64,000 bases of DNA from UBA1858 sp965227695 (GCA_965227695.1 OZ245760.1:930001-994000); one strand, 5' to 3'; positions 1 through 8,830 are shown, numbered from the stretch's first letter. The notes: generated by a model from the letters alone, not told the origin. A program made the numbers and translations.

Positions 1-1390
1 GCATTTTGTTGAGTAACGAAGCATCAGCTATTTGATTGTATGATTCGCTCAGCAAGCTGACAGGATAGTCCGGATCAATCGCATCCAAATAATGCTTGTC
101 AAATATTGAGTCAGGCGATTGCATGTGCAGGATGTTGTATGTTTGCATGCGCTGTGGCATGGGTATTTTTGCCTGTTCAATATAGCTTTTGGCTTTTTTT
201 GCAATCGGAATAGATGCAGCCACAGAATTGACAAAACAGGGTTCGAGAATGATTTCTCGTGCCCACTTCGGGATGTTGCTATATATGTTAAATAGTTTCT
301 GTGTGACGTAACGAGAATTTCCGCCAAATAACTCATCCCCTCCATCGCCACCCAGCAAATGGTTGATCCCGTGGTTTTTGGCATATTTGGCGGCGGCATA
401 TGTCGGCACTACTGAGGAGTTGCCAAATGGTTCTTCATAAATTTTTGGGATTTCATCAAAAAGACGCAGCACATCATCAAAATTGACGTAATACTTATGA
501 TGTTTATTTTTGAATTTCTTTACAGCAATATCTGCAAATTCCATTTCATCATAGCCTTGTTCTTCAAAGCCAATAGAAAAAACGGGAGCATCATTTGGAT
601 GATATTTTTTTAATAAGCCCGCGATGGTTGAGCTGTCTGTTCCACCACTTAAAAAAGCCCCGGTATGGGGGTCAACTGAGAGCCCAGACATGGTGTTCTC
701 CATCGAATGGCGTACTTCTGACTGAAGTTGTTCGACAGGCACGCTATGTCGTTCGCTGAATTCAGGTTGCCAGAATAGGTCTTTAGAGAGCGCGCCATTC
801 TTGAATATTAATACCTCGGCGGGCTTGAGTTTGTAAATATTCTCAAAAATAGTATCCGGGCTGGGAATGCAGTGAAAGTAGAAATAGTTATAAATTGATT
901 GGGGTTTAATAGACTTGTTAATAGTCGGGAAATCACTGAGACTGATTAAGGAATTGCTGAAAACAAGCTGGCCGTCGACACAGCAGTAGTGCATTTGCTC
1001 TATTCCCATTCGGTCAATCGCAAGTAGAGTGATGTGATTCCTGGTGTCAAATAAAACTACTGAAAAACTGCCGTTTAATTCGCGCAGAAATTTGTAGCCA
1101 TGTTTTTTGTATTTCTCAACAATTGAAACCAGCTGCGGCTTGGTGGAGACTTTTGAGTATTGGCCAGAATGGTTGTCGGCTATCGTCGGGTGTCCGCATA
1201 TTATGATTGAGATGTCTGTATCCTGGTAATGCTGTATATAGCTGTTATTCTGTGAGAATAACGATGTATGCAGCCATTCGTTTTTATGCATTGATATGGG
1301 AGTTATATCATCTGAATTTAGGCTTGTCAGCAGTTTTGTGTTCAGATCCGGGTTATTGACCGTCCAGCCGCTCGTGATAGTCTTGTTCAT
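1..1390 (-). CDS. Asparagine-synthase-like amidotransferase, 3' end cut by the window edge
   Basis: The frame starts at an ATG (1388-1390) and stays open for 463 codons to the window edge. The synthetase half has the ATP-pyrophosphatase loop SGGTDS at residues 248-253, followed by GGDGGDELFGG, both typical of the AsnB superfamily. The N-terminal half looks like a class II glutaminase fold but begins MNKTITSGW, so the catalytic Cys2 of true AsnB is missing; the enzyme may use free ammonia or act as an ATP-dependent amide ligase. Such genes are common in exopolysaccharide loci, where they are thought to amidate sugars or small acids. It sits beside exosortase-A-associated genes but does not begin MCGI as the XrtA amidotransferase 1 family does. 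The exact substrate is unknown. Confidence 0.8.
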   Translation of the reverse strand, partial: MNKTITSGWTVNNPDLNTKLLTSLNSDDITPISMHKNEWLHTSLFSQNNSYIQHYQDTDISIIICGHPTIADNHSGQYSKVSTKPQLVSIVEKYKKHGYKFLRELNGSFSVVLFDTRNHITLLAIDRMGIEQMHYCCVDGQLVFSNSLISLSDFPTINKSIKPQSIYNYFYFHCIPSPDTIFENIYKLKPAEVLIFKNGALSKDLFWQPEFSERHSVPVEQLQSEVRHSMENTMSGLSVDPHTGAFLSGGTDSSTIAGLLKKYHPNDAPVFSIGFEEQGYDEMEFADIAVKKFKNKHHKYYVNFDDVLRLFDEIPKIYEEPFGNSSVVPTYAAAKYAKNHGINHLLGGDGGDELFGGNSRYVTQKLFNIYSNIPKWAREIILEPCFVNSVAASIPIAKKAKSYIEQAKIPMPQRMQTYNILHMQSPDSIFDKHYLDAIDPDYPVSLLSESYNQIADASLLNKM

Positions 1391-1503
1391 CTGTAAAATA
1401 AAACTTGTTGGATAAAAATATGACGTCGGACAGTATACATCCGGTATTGTCTTGCAACTTTGCTATAGGTTAAATATTTATATAATCCAGATAGGGCAAT
1501 GCG

Positions 1504-1681
1504 ATTTCATGAAATGTGACACGATATCAGATTGTGGTGATTGATATCTGATACATTAATACTTCGTCGCGTAGCAGTATTATTACAATGATTATTTTTA
1601 CTGATTATTTGACATATTTCACGTTATTAATGCCCAAATACGGGCATGAGTCGATGAACGGAAAATTTTAGGCTTTATAAT
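1504..1681. promoter_or_regulatory. Dyad cluster and -10 box between the amidotransferase-like and TPR genes
   Basis: The 327-base spacer between the divergent genes holds three dyads: a perfect 12-base palindrome ATTTCATGAAAT (1504-1515), an 8-base inverted repeat TATCAGAT/ATCTGATA (1525-1532 and 1546-1553), and ATGCCC/GGGCAT (1630-1635 and 1642-1647). A perfect TATAAT lies at 1676-1681, 37 bases before the TPR gene start, but no good -35 element is correctly spaced, which fits an activated promoter. That these are operators is inference; no known factor was matched. Confidence 0.4.
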
Positions 1682-1717
1682 CCATTTAATACATTAAAAG
1701 CACAACAGAGGTTTGGT

Positions 1718-2452
1718 ATGAGAGACAACGGCATAATTGGTCTGACTGTATTCATAACAATGGTTTTTTTCAATCATGTTATTGCAGATACGTCTGAGCC
1801 ATCTGGGGCAAATGTGGCAATGCCGGAAAACCACTCCCTGATATGCGGGAATATGTCGACGGACGATGGTTATGGACCATTTGATTATACTAATTATGAT
1901 CACTATACCACTAAACTCGAAGTGGTCGAAACCCACCACTTTACACACAACGTAGAAGCGTTAATAAGAGGTGTGAGGGGGGGGAGAGAGGCTATATATA
2001 GCGAACTCGATTATACACTTCGTCATTTTCCGAATCATCACCGGGCACTAGCGTCATTGTCGCGGTTTGAATTTGTGGTTGAGAATCCGCAAACCCAGAT
2101 TGAGCAGCATGCCCCTGTAGAGTGTTATTTTCACAAAGCCATGAATTTCAAACCTGACGATGGCATGGTAAGACTGATATATGCCACATATTTGCATAAA
2201 AAGGGCATCAAAGAAGGGGAGCAAAAGTTTTTTGATAAAGCAAAAAATCAGTATAGTCATGCACTGCGGCTTATGCCAAACTCTGCTGAGGCGCATTATA
2301 ACCTGAGTCTTTTTTATCTCGACACCAATAATTACCCTCTTGCCTCGGAACATGGGCATAAGGCATACAATCTGGGATTCCCTCTTCCTGGATTAAAGGA
2401 TAAACTAATTAGAAAAGGTTTGTGGAATAATACTGTATCATCTATAAACTAA
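1718..2452 (+). CDS. Secreted tetratricopeptide-repeat protein of unknown function
   Basis: A 244-residue protein with a hydrophobic N-terminal signal (residues about 5-20, likely cleavage after Val-Ile-Ala23), so probably periplasmic. The body contains the stretches YGPFDY (about 52) and DYTLRHFPNHHRAL (about 98-111), which recur in a family of proteobacterial TPR proteins. Two TPR-like helices follow near residues 165-225, including AEAHYNLSLFYLD, and the C-terminus carries GFPLPGLKDKL. It is divergent from the amidotransferase-like gene and 29 bases upstream of the acyl carrier protein gene, so it may be cotranscribed with the XrtA-type module. Its role is not established; scaffolding in polysaccharide export is a guess. 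Confidence 0.7.
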   Translation: MRDNGIIGLTVFITMVFFNHVIADTSEPSGANVAMPENHSLICGNMSTDDGYGPFDYTNYDHYTTKLEVVETHHFTHNVEALIRGVRGGREAIYSELDYTLRHFPNHHRALASLSRFEFVVENPQTQIEQHAPVECYFHKAMNFKPDDGMVRLIYATYLHKKGIKEGEQKFFDKAKNQYSHALRLMPNSAEAHYNLSLFYLDTNNYPLASEHGHKAYNLGFPLPGLKDKLIRKGLWNNTVSSIN

Positions 2453-2481
2453 CATTAACTTTCCAGAATAATTAACTTCTT

Positions 2482-2733
2482 ATGGTTGAATTAGAAACTG
2501 TGCTTGATGTGCTGGCAGAGTCTTTAGAAGGCGTTGCCCAGATTGACCTAATGACTGATGACGCACCACTTCTTGGTGCTATACCAGAATTGGATTCGAT
2601 GGCTATCGTTGGTATTATCACATCAATAGAAGAGCGCTTTGGCGTCGTTTTTGATGATGATGAGCTTGATGCCGAAGTTTTTGAAACTGTTGGCACATTA
2701 CGCAATCAGATTTCAGCAAAAATGGAAAACTAG
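2482..2733 (+). CDS. Acyl carrier protein of the exosortase A-type locus
   Basis: An 83-residue acidic protein of carrier-protein size. The phosphopantetheine attachment Ser is Ser39 in PELDSMAIVG, matching the canonical D-S-M/L motif, and the helix IEERFGVVFDDDEL follows as in ACPs. Its TAG stop is two bases before the TTG start of hydrolase 2, so the two are translationally linked. In XrtA loci a dedicated ACP regularly accompanies an AMP-forming ligase, a PLP decarboxylase and two hydrolases; presumably it carries the intermediate they work on. It would need modification by a phosphopantetheinyl transferase such as AcpS, encoded at 34652. Confidence 0.85.
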   Translation: MVELETVLDVLAESLEGVAQIDLMTDDAPLLGAIPELDSMAIVGIITSIEERFGVVFDDDELDAEVFETVGTLRNQISAKMEN

Positions 2734-2735
2734 GC

Positions 2736-3581
2736 TTGCAATCAGTCAAGTTCGATTTCCTCACAAGCAGTCAGAATTCCCAAATTTTCCTCGCACATTT
2801 CCTGCCAGACCAGGCGCTGATATCTGCCCGTCCGGGGCGTTTCGTAATCCTGGTTCCGCCATTTGCAGAAGAGCTCAATCGCTCAAAAAGAATGTATGTT
2901 TTACTGGCAAGATTATTGGCGAAGTCGGGGTTTCATACCATTCATTTTGATTATTCAGGGACGGGAGACAGTTTGGGAGAATGGGGTCAGTTTGATTATT
3001 CTGATTGGCTGGGTAATTTGAGGGATGTCTATGAAAGCATAGATGAGGAGGCGTTAGAGGTCAGTTTTGTAGCCCTGCGTTTTGGTGCACTTGTTTTAGC
3101 GGATGCATTTGGGCAAGGCATGATACGTTCGCAAAAATGCATTTTGTGGGACCCAATAGAGAGTGGTGATTCGCTTGTGCGTCAACTTGTCCGAATGAAA
3201 ATAGCGGCAGCGATGACGGAGAATGCAAAAAAAATAACAAGCAAAGAAGTTTTGGATTTGATTGAAAATTCAGGCTACCTGGAATCAGGTGGATACAGGA
3301 TAAATAAAAAACTTCTGGATCAGATTAGTGATAAAAGGCTAATTAACAATATGGATTGCATGCTGGCAAACAGCAAGGTTCACTGGATGACGCTTAATGC
3401 CCGCAATAAAGATAAGGCAAGCTGGTTGCCTGTGGGTTTTGATGAGTCAGCGCTGGAGACTGGTCAACCTGTAACGCTGCATATGCATCCTGTGCAGGAT
3501 ATTAAATTCTGGATGCAGCAGGAAACAACAATTTCTCCAAAGTTGCTTCAGGAGACAAAGAGGGTGTTCGAAAGTGAGTAA
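2736..3581 (+). CDS. Alpha/beta hydrolase, XrtA-associated hydrolase 2 type
   Basis: A 281-residue alpha/beta-hydrolase-fold protein. It starts at TTG directly after the ACP stop; the next in-frame Met is internal to the fold. Visible landmarks are FVILVPPFAEELNRSKR (36-52), FDYSGTGDSLGEW (71-83) and the elbow region ALRFGA (113-118). The usual G-x-S-x-G nucleophile is absent and Arg occupies the elbow, as in other exosortase A system-associated hydrolase 2 proteins (TIGR03101 family, from memory). It overlaps the next gene by 8 bases. The family has no proven substrate; linkage to an ACP and ligase suggests an acyl or peptidyl thioester. Whether it is a catalyst or a pseudo-enzyme is open. 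Confidence 0.8.
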   Translation: MQSVKFDFLTSSQNSQIFLAHFLPDQALISARPGRFVILVPPFAEELNRSKRMYVLLARLLAKSGFHTIHFDYSGTGDSLGEWGQFDYSDWLGNLRDVYESIDEEALEVSFVALRFGALVLADAFGQGMIRSQKCILWDPIESGDSLVRQLVRMKIAAAMTENAKKITSKEVLDLIENSGYLESGGYRINKKLLDQISDKRLINNMDCMLANSKVHWMTLNARNKDKASWLPVGFDESALETGQPVTLHMHPVQDIKFWMQQETTISPKLLQETKRVFESE

Positions 3582-4440
3582 TAATATCGAAGAATGTCCC
3601 GTCTCGTTTAAGTGTCATAATAATCGATTGCACGGTATCCTTAGCATTCCGAAGGAAAAACCAAATCAGGCAGTAATAATTGTTGTTGGTGGTCCTCAGT
3701 ATCGGGTAGGTAGCCATAGACAGTTTGTCTTGCTGGCCAGATATTTAGCCAGCCTGGGAGTACTAGTTCTGCGATTTGACTATTCGGGAATGGGCTACAG
3801 TGATGGTGTTCCCAGTATGTTTTATGAGATTGATGAGGATATTGCCTCTGCTGTAAGCTTTGTATCCTCAAAACATGACTATATTGAAAAAATATATTTA
3901 TGGGGCTTGTGTGACGCGGCATCAGCAATTTCATTTTATGCATATCAAGATGAAAGAATTGATGGGGTAATTCTTCTCAATCCATGGGTCAGGAGTCAGG
4001 GTTCACACTCAAAAGCGGTACTGGAAAATTACTACCGGGAACGATTATTCAGCCCTGATGTCTGGCGTGAGCTGATTTTGTCCCCCGCTAAAATTCTCAC
4101 GGCGATTAAATCGTTTGCTGTAATTTGTATCGATGTTTTGCGTAGTCGATTGTCGCAAGGTAATCAGGCAAGCATTCAGGATATCACACGGGAAGACAGG
4201 GTTGATCGTCTGGCCGACTCCGTGTTGAGAGGGATCGAGAGATACAAAGGCAGAATATGTTTGATCTTGAGCGAAAGGGATCTGACGGCAGACGAATTTA
4301 AAATTCAATTTGAAGCAAATGATGCATTAAGAGAGAAAACCATGGATATACATAAAATTGAAGGGGCGGATCATACCTTTTCATCGCAGCGCTGGAGACG
4401 TGAGGTTGAAAGGGTCACGCAATCTTTTATGAACATTTAG
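3574..4440 (+). CDS. Alpha/beta hydrolase, XrtA-associated hydrolase 1 type
   Basis: A 288-residue alpha/beta hydrolase starting at GTG inside the end of hydrolase 2. The N-terminal segment GGPQYRVGSHRQF (39-51) is the family signature; FDYSGMGYSDG (68-78) follows, and the nucleophile elbow reads LWGLCDAAS, placing Cys113 where a Ser normally sits. A C-terminal GADHTFSSQRWR supplies a likely catalytic His. This matches exosortase A system-associated hydrolase 1 (TIGR03100 family, from memory). A Cys nucleophile suggests acyl transfer or thioester chemistry rather than plain esterolysis. It is the last gene of the rightward group and converges on the decarboxylase gene. Confidence 0.85.
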   Translation: MSNNIEECPVSFKCHNNRLHGILSIPKEKPNQAVIIVVGGPQYRVGSHRQFVLLARYLASLGVLVLRFDYSGMGYSDGVPSMFYEIDEDIASAVSFVSSKHDYIEKIYLWGLCDAASAISFYAYQDERIDGVILLNPWVRSQGSHSKAVLENYYRERLFSPDVWRELILSPAKILTAIKSFAVICIDVLRSRLSQGNQASIQDITREDRVDRLADSVLRGIERYKGRICLILSERDLTADEFKIQFEANDALREKTMDIHKIEGADHTFSSQRWRREVERVTQSFMNI

Positions 4441-4581
4441 AATATCATATTACTTTTTTATGAAAAGCCAGAGAATCGGAACCTTACTATAAAGTGATTG
4501 CGTTACCTTTTACAATATTCCAATGTCTAAACAGGCAGCGCGATTAAAACAAAAAATCAAACCATGACCAATAATAATTTT

Positions 4582-5817
4582 CTAAACATATATTTCAACC
4601 GGATATGGATGGCTTAGAAAGTTAAGAGGGCTTGATGTATAGCCATAAGCACCTGAATTAAACACAGCAATATAGTCACCAATATCCGCCTCCGGTAACT
4701 CCATATCCTGTGCGAGAACATCAAGTGGCGTGCACAGAGGCCCTACAGCGCTGGCCCTTGTTGTGGCAAGTCCTATTTTATTGGCTACAGTGACAGGGTA
4801 GTTTTTGCGTATCACCTGCCCAAAGTTGCCGCTTGCAGCAAGATGATGGTGCAGGCCTCCGTTAATAATCAAAAAAGTGCTTCCGCGTGAAATCTTTTTA
4901 TCAGTAATTCTTGCAATATACACGCCGCATTCTCCGACGATATAGCGGCCAAGCTCTGTAATGATGGTTGTATTTGAAAACTGCTGAGTATATTTCTCCA
5001 GAAGCTCGTGAAGATTTTCACCAATGGGTTCAAGTGGCAGTGGCTTCTCTCCGGGGAAGTAGGGGATACCCAAACCACCGCCAATATTGAGTTTCTTGAA
5101 TTCTGTCTTGGTCTGAAGTGCGAGTCTGGATGCGAGTTCAAATGTTTTGATTTGTGCTTCAATGATTGACTCGGGTTTTAGATTTTGCGATCCGCTGAAA
5201 ATATGCAGCCCTTTAAAACTTAATCCAAGTGATAATATTTTGTTAATTACATCAGCGGAAATTTCAGCATCTATGCCAAATTGCTTGGGTCCTCCAGACA
5301 TTTTCATACCTGATGTTTTTAACTCAAAGTCAGGGTTTATCCGCAGAGCAACCTGGGGTGTAATTCCATTTTTTTCGCCAATATCAGCAACTCTTTGTAA
5401 TTCGGTTTCAGATTCCAAATTCACAGTAATGCCGCTATTGACGGCAAGTGTGAGTTCTTCGATGCTTTTGCCGGGTCCGGCAAAGCTTATTTCAGCCGGG
5501 TCCATCCCGCTATTCAATGCAACCCGGAGTTCCCTGCCGGACGCAACATCCAGTCCGTCGACAAGTGTACTGGTATAATTAACAATCTCAGGCATTGGAT
5601 TGGCTTTGATTGCATAGTGGATGTGCATTGGCTTGGGCAAGACTTCTCGTAGTGCATCAATTTTACGTGCAATTATGGTGTGGTCATATACGTATGCGGG
5701 TACATCATCATATTGATCCAGTATTTCAGTAAATTTTCTGCCGCCAATCCATAGGTGATGGTCTTTGACGTCAAAGTAGTTGAGTGGTGAATGATGTTCC
5801 GGGGTTTTATGGCTCAT
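4582..5817 (-). CDS. PLP-dependent decarboxylase, XrtA-associated (LysA/ornithine-decarboxylase fold III)
   Basis: A 411-residue fold-type III decarboxylase. The PLP lysine is Lys71 in HYAIKANPMP. Later landmarks are SFAGPGKSIEEL, LNIGGGLGIPYF (phosphate-binding glycines) and AVGPLCTPLDVLAQD. The reading frame extends back to 5913, but the ATG at 5815-5817 gives the expected N-terminus and sits 10 bases past the ligase stop, so I chose it. The family accompanies exosortase A together with the AMP-forming ligase and an ACP (TIGR03099, from memory). The substrate is not proven; an ACP- or CoA-bound amino acid is plausible because ligase and decarboxylase form one transcription unit. It is not simply lysA, given the context. 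Confidence 0.85.
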   Translation of the reverse strand: MSHKTPEHHSPLNYFDVKDHHLWIGGRKFTEILDQYDDVPAYVYDHTIIARKIDALREVLPKPMHIHYAIKANPMPEIVNYTSTLVDGLDVASGRELRVALNSGMDPAEISFAGPGKSIEELTLAVNSGITVNLESETELQRVADIGEKNGITPQVALRINPDFELKTSGMKMSGGPKQFGIDAEISADVINKILSLGLSFKGLHIFSGSQNLKPESIIEAQIKTFELASRLALQTKTEFKKLNIGGGLGIPYFPGEKPLPLEPIGENLHELLEKYTQQFSNTTIITELGRYIVGECGVYIARITDKKISRGSTFLIINGGLHHHLAASGNFGQVIRKNYPVTVANKIGLATTRASAVGPLCTPLDVLAQDMELPEADIGDYIAVFNSGAYGYTSSPLNFLSHPYPVEIYV

Positions 5818-5827
5818 GATGATTTTG

Positions 5828-7414
5828 CTATTGGAAAATATTTTGAAATTCAAGATATAGCTGTTTACGGTCAAATTTACCATTGGCGTTACGGGGCAAA
5901 TCTTCCCGCACAAAAATTTTATGGGGTAGCATATAAGCAGGGAACTGGCTCTTTAGTGCCAGCATAATTTCCTTCGAAAACTCTTCTTCAGATCGGCTGC
6001 TGGTGACCACTACTACGATTGCCTGTCCCAGGTCTGCATGCGGTACACCCATTGCAACCGCTTCATTTATTTCTTGCAGCTGCAACAGTTCTTCTTCTAT
6101 TTCCGTCGGGCTCACTCTGTAGCCGGACGTCTTGATCATCTCGTCGGAACGGCTGACAAAGTAGAGATAACCTTCCTCATCCCTGGTTACAGCATCTCCA
6201 GACCAGACTGCCATTTCAGTCACTGTACGACCATCTGTAAATGCGGGCGGTAGTGGTTTGAAACGCTGGGCCGTTTTTTCCGGGTCATTCCAGTAACCCT
6301 GAGCAACCAGAGGTCCGCGATGTACCAGCTCACCCTCCTCGCCAGGCCGGCATTCCTGCAGATTGGAGTTGATCACAAAAATTTCTGCATTTGGTATGGC
6401 TTTGCCCATTGACGTCGGACGAACTTTTACCTGGTCCGGGGGCAAATAGGTGGACCTAAAAGCCTCAGTGAGTCCATACATCAGATAGATATCAGTATCA
6501 GGCAGTTTTTCCTGCAGATTCTCAAGGGTGCTTTGAGGCATCGCACCACCAGAGTTGGTGATGTATCTCAGATGGTGCTTAATCGAGTCAGGCCAGGCAA
6601 GTTTGGTGACTTGCATCCACATTGGGGGAACTCCTGCGAGCCCGGTAGCCCGGCTGTGTTCAAGAGTTTTAATTACATCTTTAGGAAGTAAATAATCCAG
6701 TAAAATTACAGTGGCACCTGAAAGTATGGCAGTTGTGAGCTGGCTAAAACCATAGTCAAAACTAAAAGGCAGTATCGCGAGTATCCTGTCCTGTTCAGAA
6801 TTATTCAGATAGCTGGCGACGCTTTCTGCTCCGGCAAACAAGTTGTGGTGAGTGATAACAACGCCTTTTGGTTTGCCGGTGCTCCCTGAAGTGTAAAAAA
6901 TTGCGGCAAGATCCGATTCGATAATTGTAGTGTTAGTGTAGTCTGATTGATTTGCACAAAAAGACTGCCATAACACCACTTGGGGCGGTGCATCGCTAAT
7001 ACCGGGGGATGATGTGTTTTGGCCGACGATGACTATTTTTTTTATTTTGTGGCAAACGTTCAGGGTTTCTTTTAACTGAACATATCTTGCCTGAGTTGTC
7101 ACCAGTATGCTCACGTCGCAGTCGCGCAGGATATGCTGAATCTGTCCGGGCTTTAAGACAGGATTTATGGGAACAATGCAGCCGCCCGCCTTTAGCGTAC
7201 CCAAAAAAGCCGTCACTGTTTCAGGTTGCTTGGGCAGTAAAATACCGACACGACTTCCTTTCGGTAGCCCGATTTGCTGAACTCCGTTAGCAAAAGCAGA
7301 GCTGGAAAGATCAAGAGAGCGATAACTGACGCACTCATTTTTGAATTCCAGCGCGATTTTTTCAGGGTGTCGCTGCGCACGTTTGGTGAGCGTTGAATGA
7401 AGTAGGTGTTGCAT
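5828..7414 (-). CDS. AMP-forming acyl-CoA/acyl-ACP ligase, XrtA-associated
   Basis: A 528-residue member of the ANL superfamily. The ATP-binding P-loop FYTSGSTGKPKG is at 173-184, the motif YLMYGLTEAFRS lies mid-protein, the hinge region reads GYLYFVSRSDEMIKTSGYRVSP, split here as GYLYFVSRSDEM and IKTSGYRVSP, and the catalytic Lys is in NANGKFDRKQL near residue 516. It activates a carboxylate as an adenylate and passes it to a thiol, presumably the ACP encoded at 2482. It is first in a two-gene leftward unit with the decarboxylase and matches the exosortase A-associated acyl-CoA ligase family (TIGR03098, from memory). The substrate is unknown. Confidence 0.87.
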   Translation of the reverse strand: MQHLLHSTLTKRAQRHPEKIALEFKNECVSYRSLDLSSSAFANGVQQIGLPKGSRVGILLPKQPETVTAFLGTLKAGGCIVPINPVLKPGQIQHILRDCDVSILVTTQARYVQLKETLNVCHKIKKIVIVGQNTSSPGISDAPPQVVLWQSFCANQSDYTNTTIIESDLAAIFYTSGSTGKPKGVVITHHNLFAGAESVASYLNNSEQDRILAILPFSFDYGFSQLTTAILSGATVILLDYLLPKDVIKTLEHSRATGLAGVPPMWMQVTKLAWPDSIKHHLRYITNSGGAMPQSTLENLQEKLPDTDIYLMYGLTEAFRSTYLPPDQVKVRPTSMGKAIPNAEIFVINSNLQECRPGEEGELVHRGPLVAQGYWNDPEKTAQRFKPLPPAFTDGRTVTEMAVWSGDAVTRDEEGYLYFVSRSDEMIKTSGYRVSPTEIEEELLQLQEINEAVAMGVPHADLGQAIVVVVTSSRSEEEFSKEIMLALKSQFPAYMLPHKIFVREDLPRNANGKFDRKQLYLEFQNIFQ

Positions 7415-7735
7415 CGATACGCTAGTTATTTATCAAATTGATATTGCCGATCTTATCGTGCTTTGAGCTTAAAATGTTGTCCATTTGGTGTCATAGTTTG
7501 TTCATTTTAGTTTAATCGCCCTCAATATGAGCAAAAAAGTGTGACGAATGGTACTCTGAGTTGTACTCATCAGGCAGGAATAGTGTAAGGTATTTATTTT
7601 CATAAAGTTGTGAAGTAATTTGTACTTGGCTCAAATGCAGTGTTCAGCAGATATAGCATATTGTCATGTGAGCACGAAATTGATTGACTTGTGACATTTG
7701 TTCAGAATTTTCAACTAGCCTAATAAAATCGGAAT
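7415..7735. other. AT-rich divergent intergenic region, ligase / UDP-GlcNAc epimerase
   Basis: This 321-base spacer separates divergent genes and must hold promoters for both. It contains a direct repeat GTACTC at 7551-7556 and 7563-7568 (12-base period). I found no convincing sigma-70 or sigma-54 promoter and no open frame worth calling. Confidence 0.5.
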
Positions 7736-8830
7736 ATGATTAAAGTCCATCTTGTCGCTGCGGCGCGCCCCAATTTTATGAAGATCGCCCCGCTTTATCA
7801 CGCAATGGCTGCCACTGACTGGTGTCAACCGACATTACTGCATACCGGTCAACACTATGATGCCAATATGTCCGATGCATTTTTTCGTGACCTGCAGTTA
7901 CCAAAACCGGATTTTCATTTAAATGTGGGCAGTGGCACACATGCCGAACAAACCGGTGGTGTCATGATTGCTTATGAAGGAATAATCAGTCAGCACCGTC
8001 CGGACTGGATTGTTGTCGTTGGTGATGTCAATTCAACCGTCGCCTGTGCTTTAGTCGGTGCCAAGTCATGGATCCCTGTGGCACACCTTGAAGCAGGCTT
8101 AAGAAGCGGCGATATGCGCATGCCTGAAGAAGTGAATCGGGTCGTGACTGATCGTCTGGCCAATCTGCTTTGGACACCCTCAATAGATGGCGATGAAAAC
8201 CTCAGGCGTGAAGGTGTACCCGAAGATCGAATTGAATTGGTTGGTAATATTATGATTGATTCATTTGAAATGATGCGGAAGAAGATTGAATCTGATCAGA
8301 CAGCCAATAATCTGGGTCTGAAGGCCGATGAGTTTGGTGTAGTGACCATGCATCGACCTTCCAATGTCGATAATCCGGGAGTGCTTGGTGAAATTATCAG
8401 GCAAATAGTCAATGTTTCAGACAACTGTCAACTGGTATTTCCGATACATCCGCGCACGCGTCAGAAGTTGATAGACTTCCAATTGATTGGGATGCTGGAA
8501 GATGCGGATAGGGTAATGCTGGTCGAGCCACAGGGGTATATCCAGTTTATGAATCTTGTGACACGTTGTCGGCTGGTGATCACTGACTCTGGCGGTATTC
8601 AGGAAGAAACCACATATCTGGGTATTCCATGTCTGACCTTGCGTGAAAACACTGAAAGGCCTATCACTATCACGCAAGGGACCAATCAGTTAATTTGCCC
8701 GAGCGACCTGCAGTGCTCCGTGGAGCAATTATTGGCAGGTGAAAGTAAACAGGGGCAGTGTCCCGATTTATGGGATGGGGCTACAGCAGCACGCGTTGTT
8801 GCCAGTCTGGCCAAGAGAGTGCATGGCTGA
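7736..8830 (+). CDS. wecB: UDP-N-acetylglucosamine 2-epimerase, non-hydrolysing
   Basis: A 364-residue enzyme of normal family length that interconverts UDP-GlcNAc and UDP-ManNAc in the cytoplasm, feeding ManNAc-containing polysaccharide. Signatures are GQHYDANMSDAFF near residue 38, VVVGDVNSTVA, AHLEAGLRSGDMRMPEEVNR (Glu and Arg of the active site), FPIHPRT, and ITDSGGIQEE near residue 282, the UDP-binding loop. It begins the gene order beyond the XrtA ligase and is divergent from it, consistent with a role in the same exopolysaccharide. The tRNA-like gene on the other strand ends 8 bases past its stop. Confidence 0.93.
   Translation: MIKVHLVAAARPNFMKIAPLYHAMAATDWCQPTLLHTGQHYDANMSDAFFRDLQLPKPDFHLNVGSGTHAEQTGGVMIAYEGIISQHRPDWIVVVGDVNSTVACALVGAKSWIPVAHLEAGLRSGDMRMPEEVNRVVTDRLANLLWTPSIDGDENLRREGVPEDRIELVGNIMIDSFEMMRKKIESDQTANNLGLKADEFGVVTMHRPSNVDNPGVLGEIIRQIVNVSDNCQLVFPIHPRTRQKLIDFQLIGMLEDADRVMLVEPQGYIQFMNLVTRCRLVITDSGGIQEETTYLGIPCLTLRENTERPITITQGTNQLICPSDLQCSVEQLLAGESKQGQCPDLWDGATAARVVASLAKRVHG

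Noticed and set aside
1391..1717. Possible sigma-54 promoter for the XrtA-type genes
   Set aside because: No GG-N10-GC arrangement with good flanks was found; only a sigma-70-like -10 is present.
5147..5578. 143-codon plus-strand frame inside the decarboxylase gene
   Set aside because: Low-complexity antisense of a well-supported PLP enzyme.
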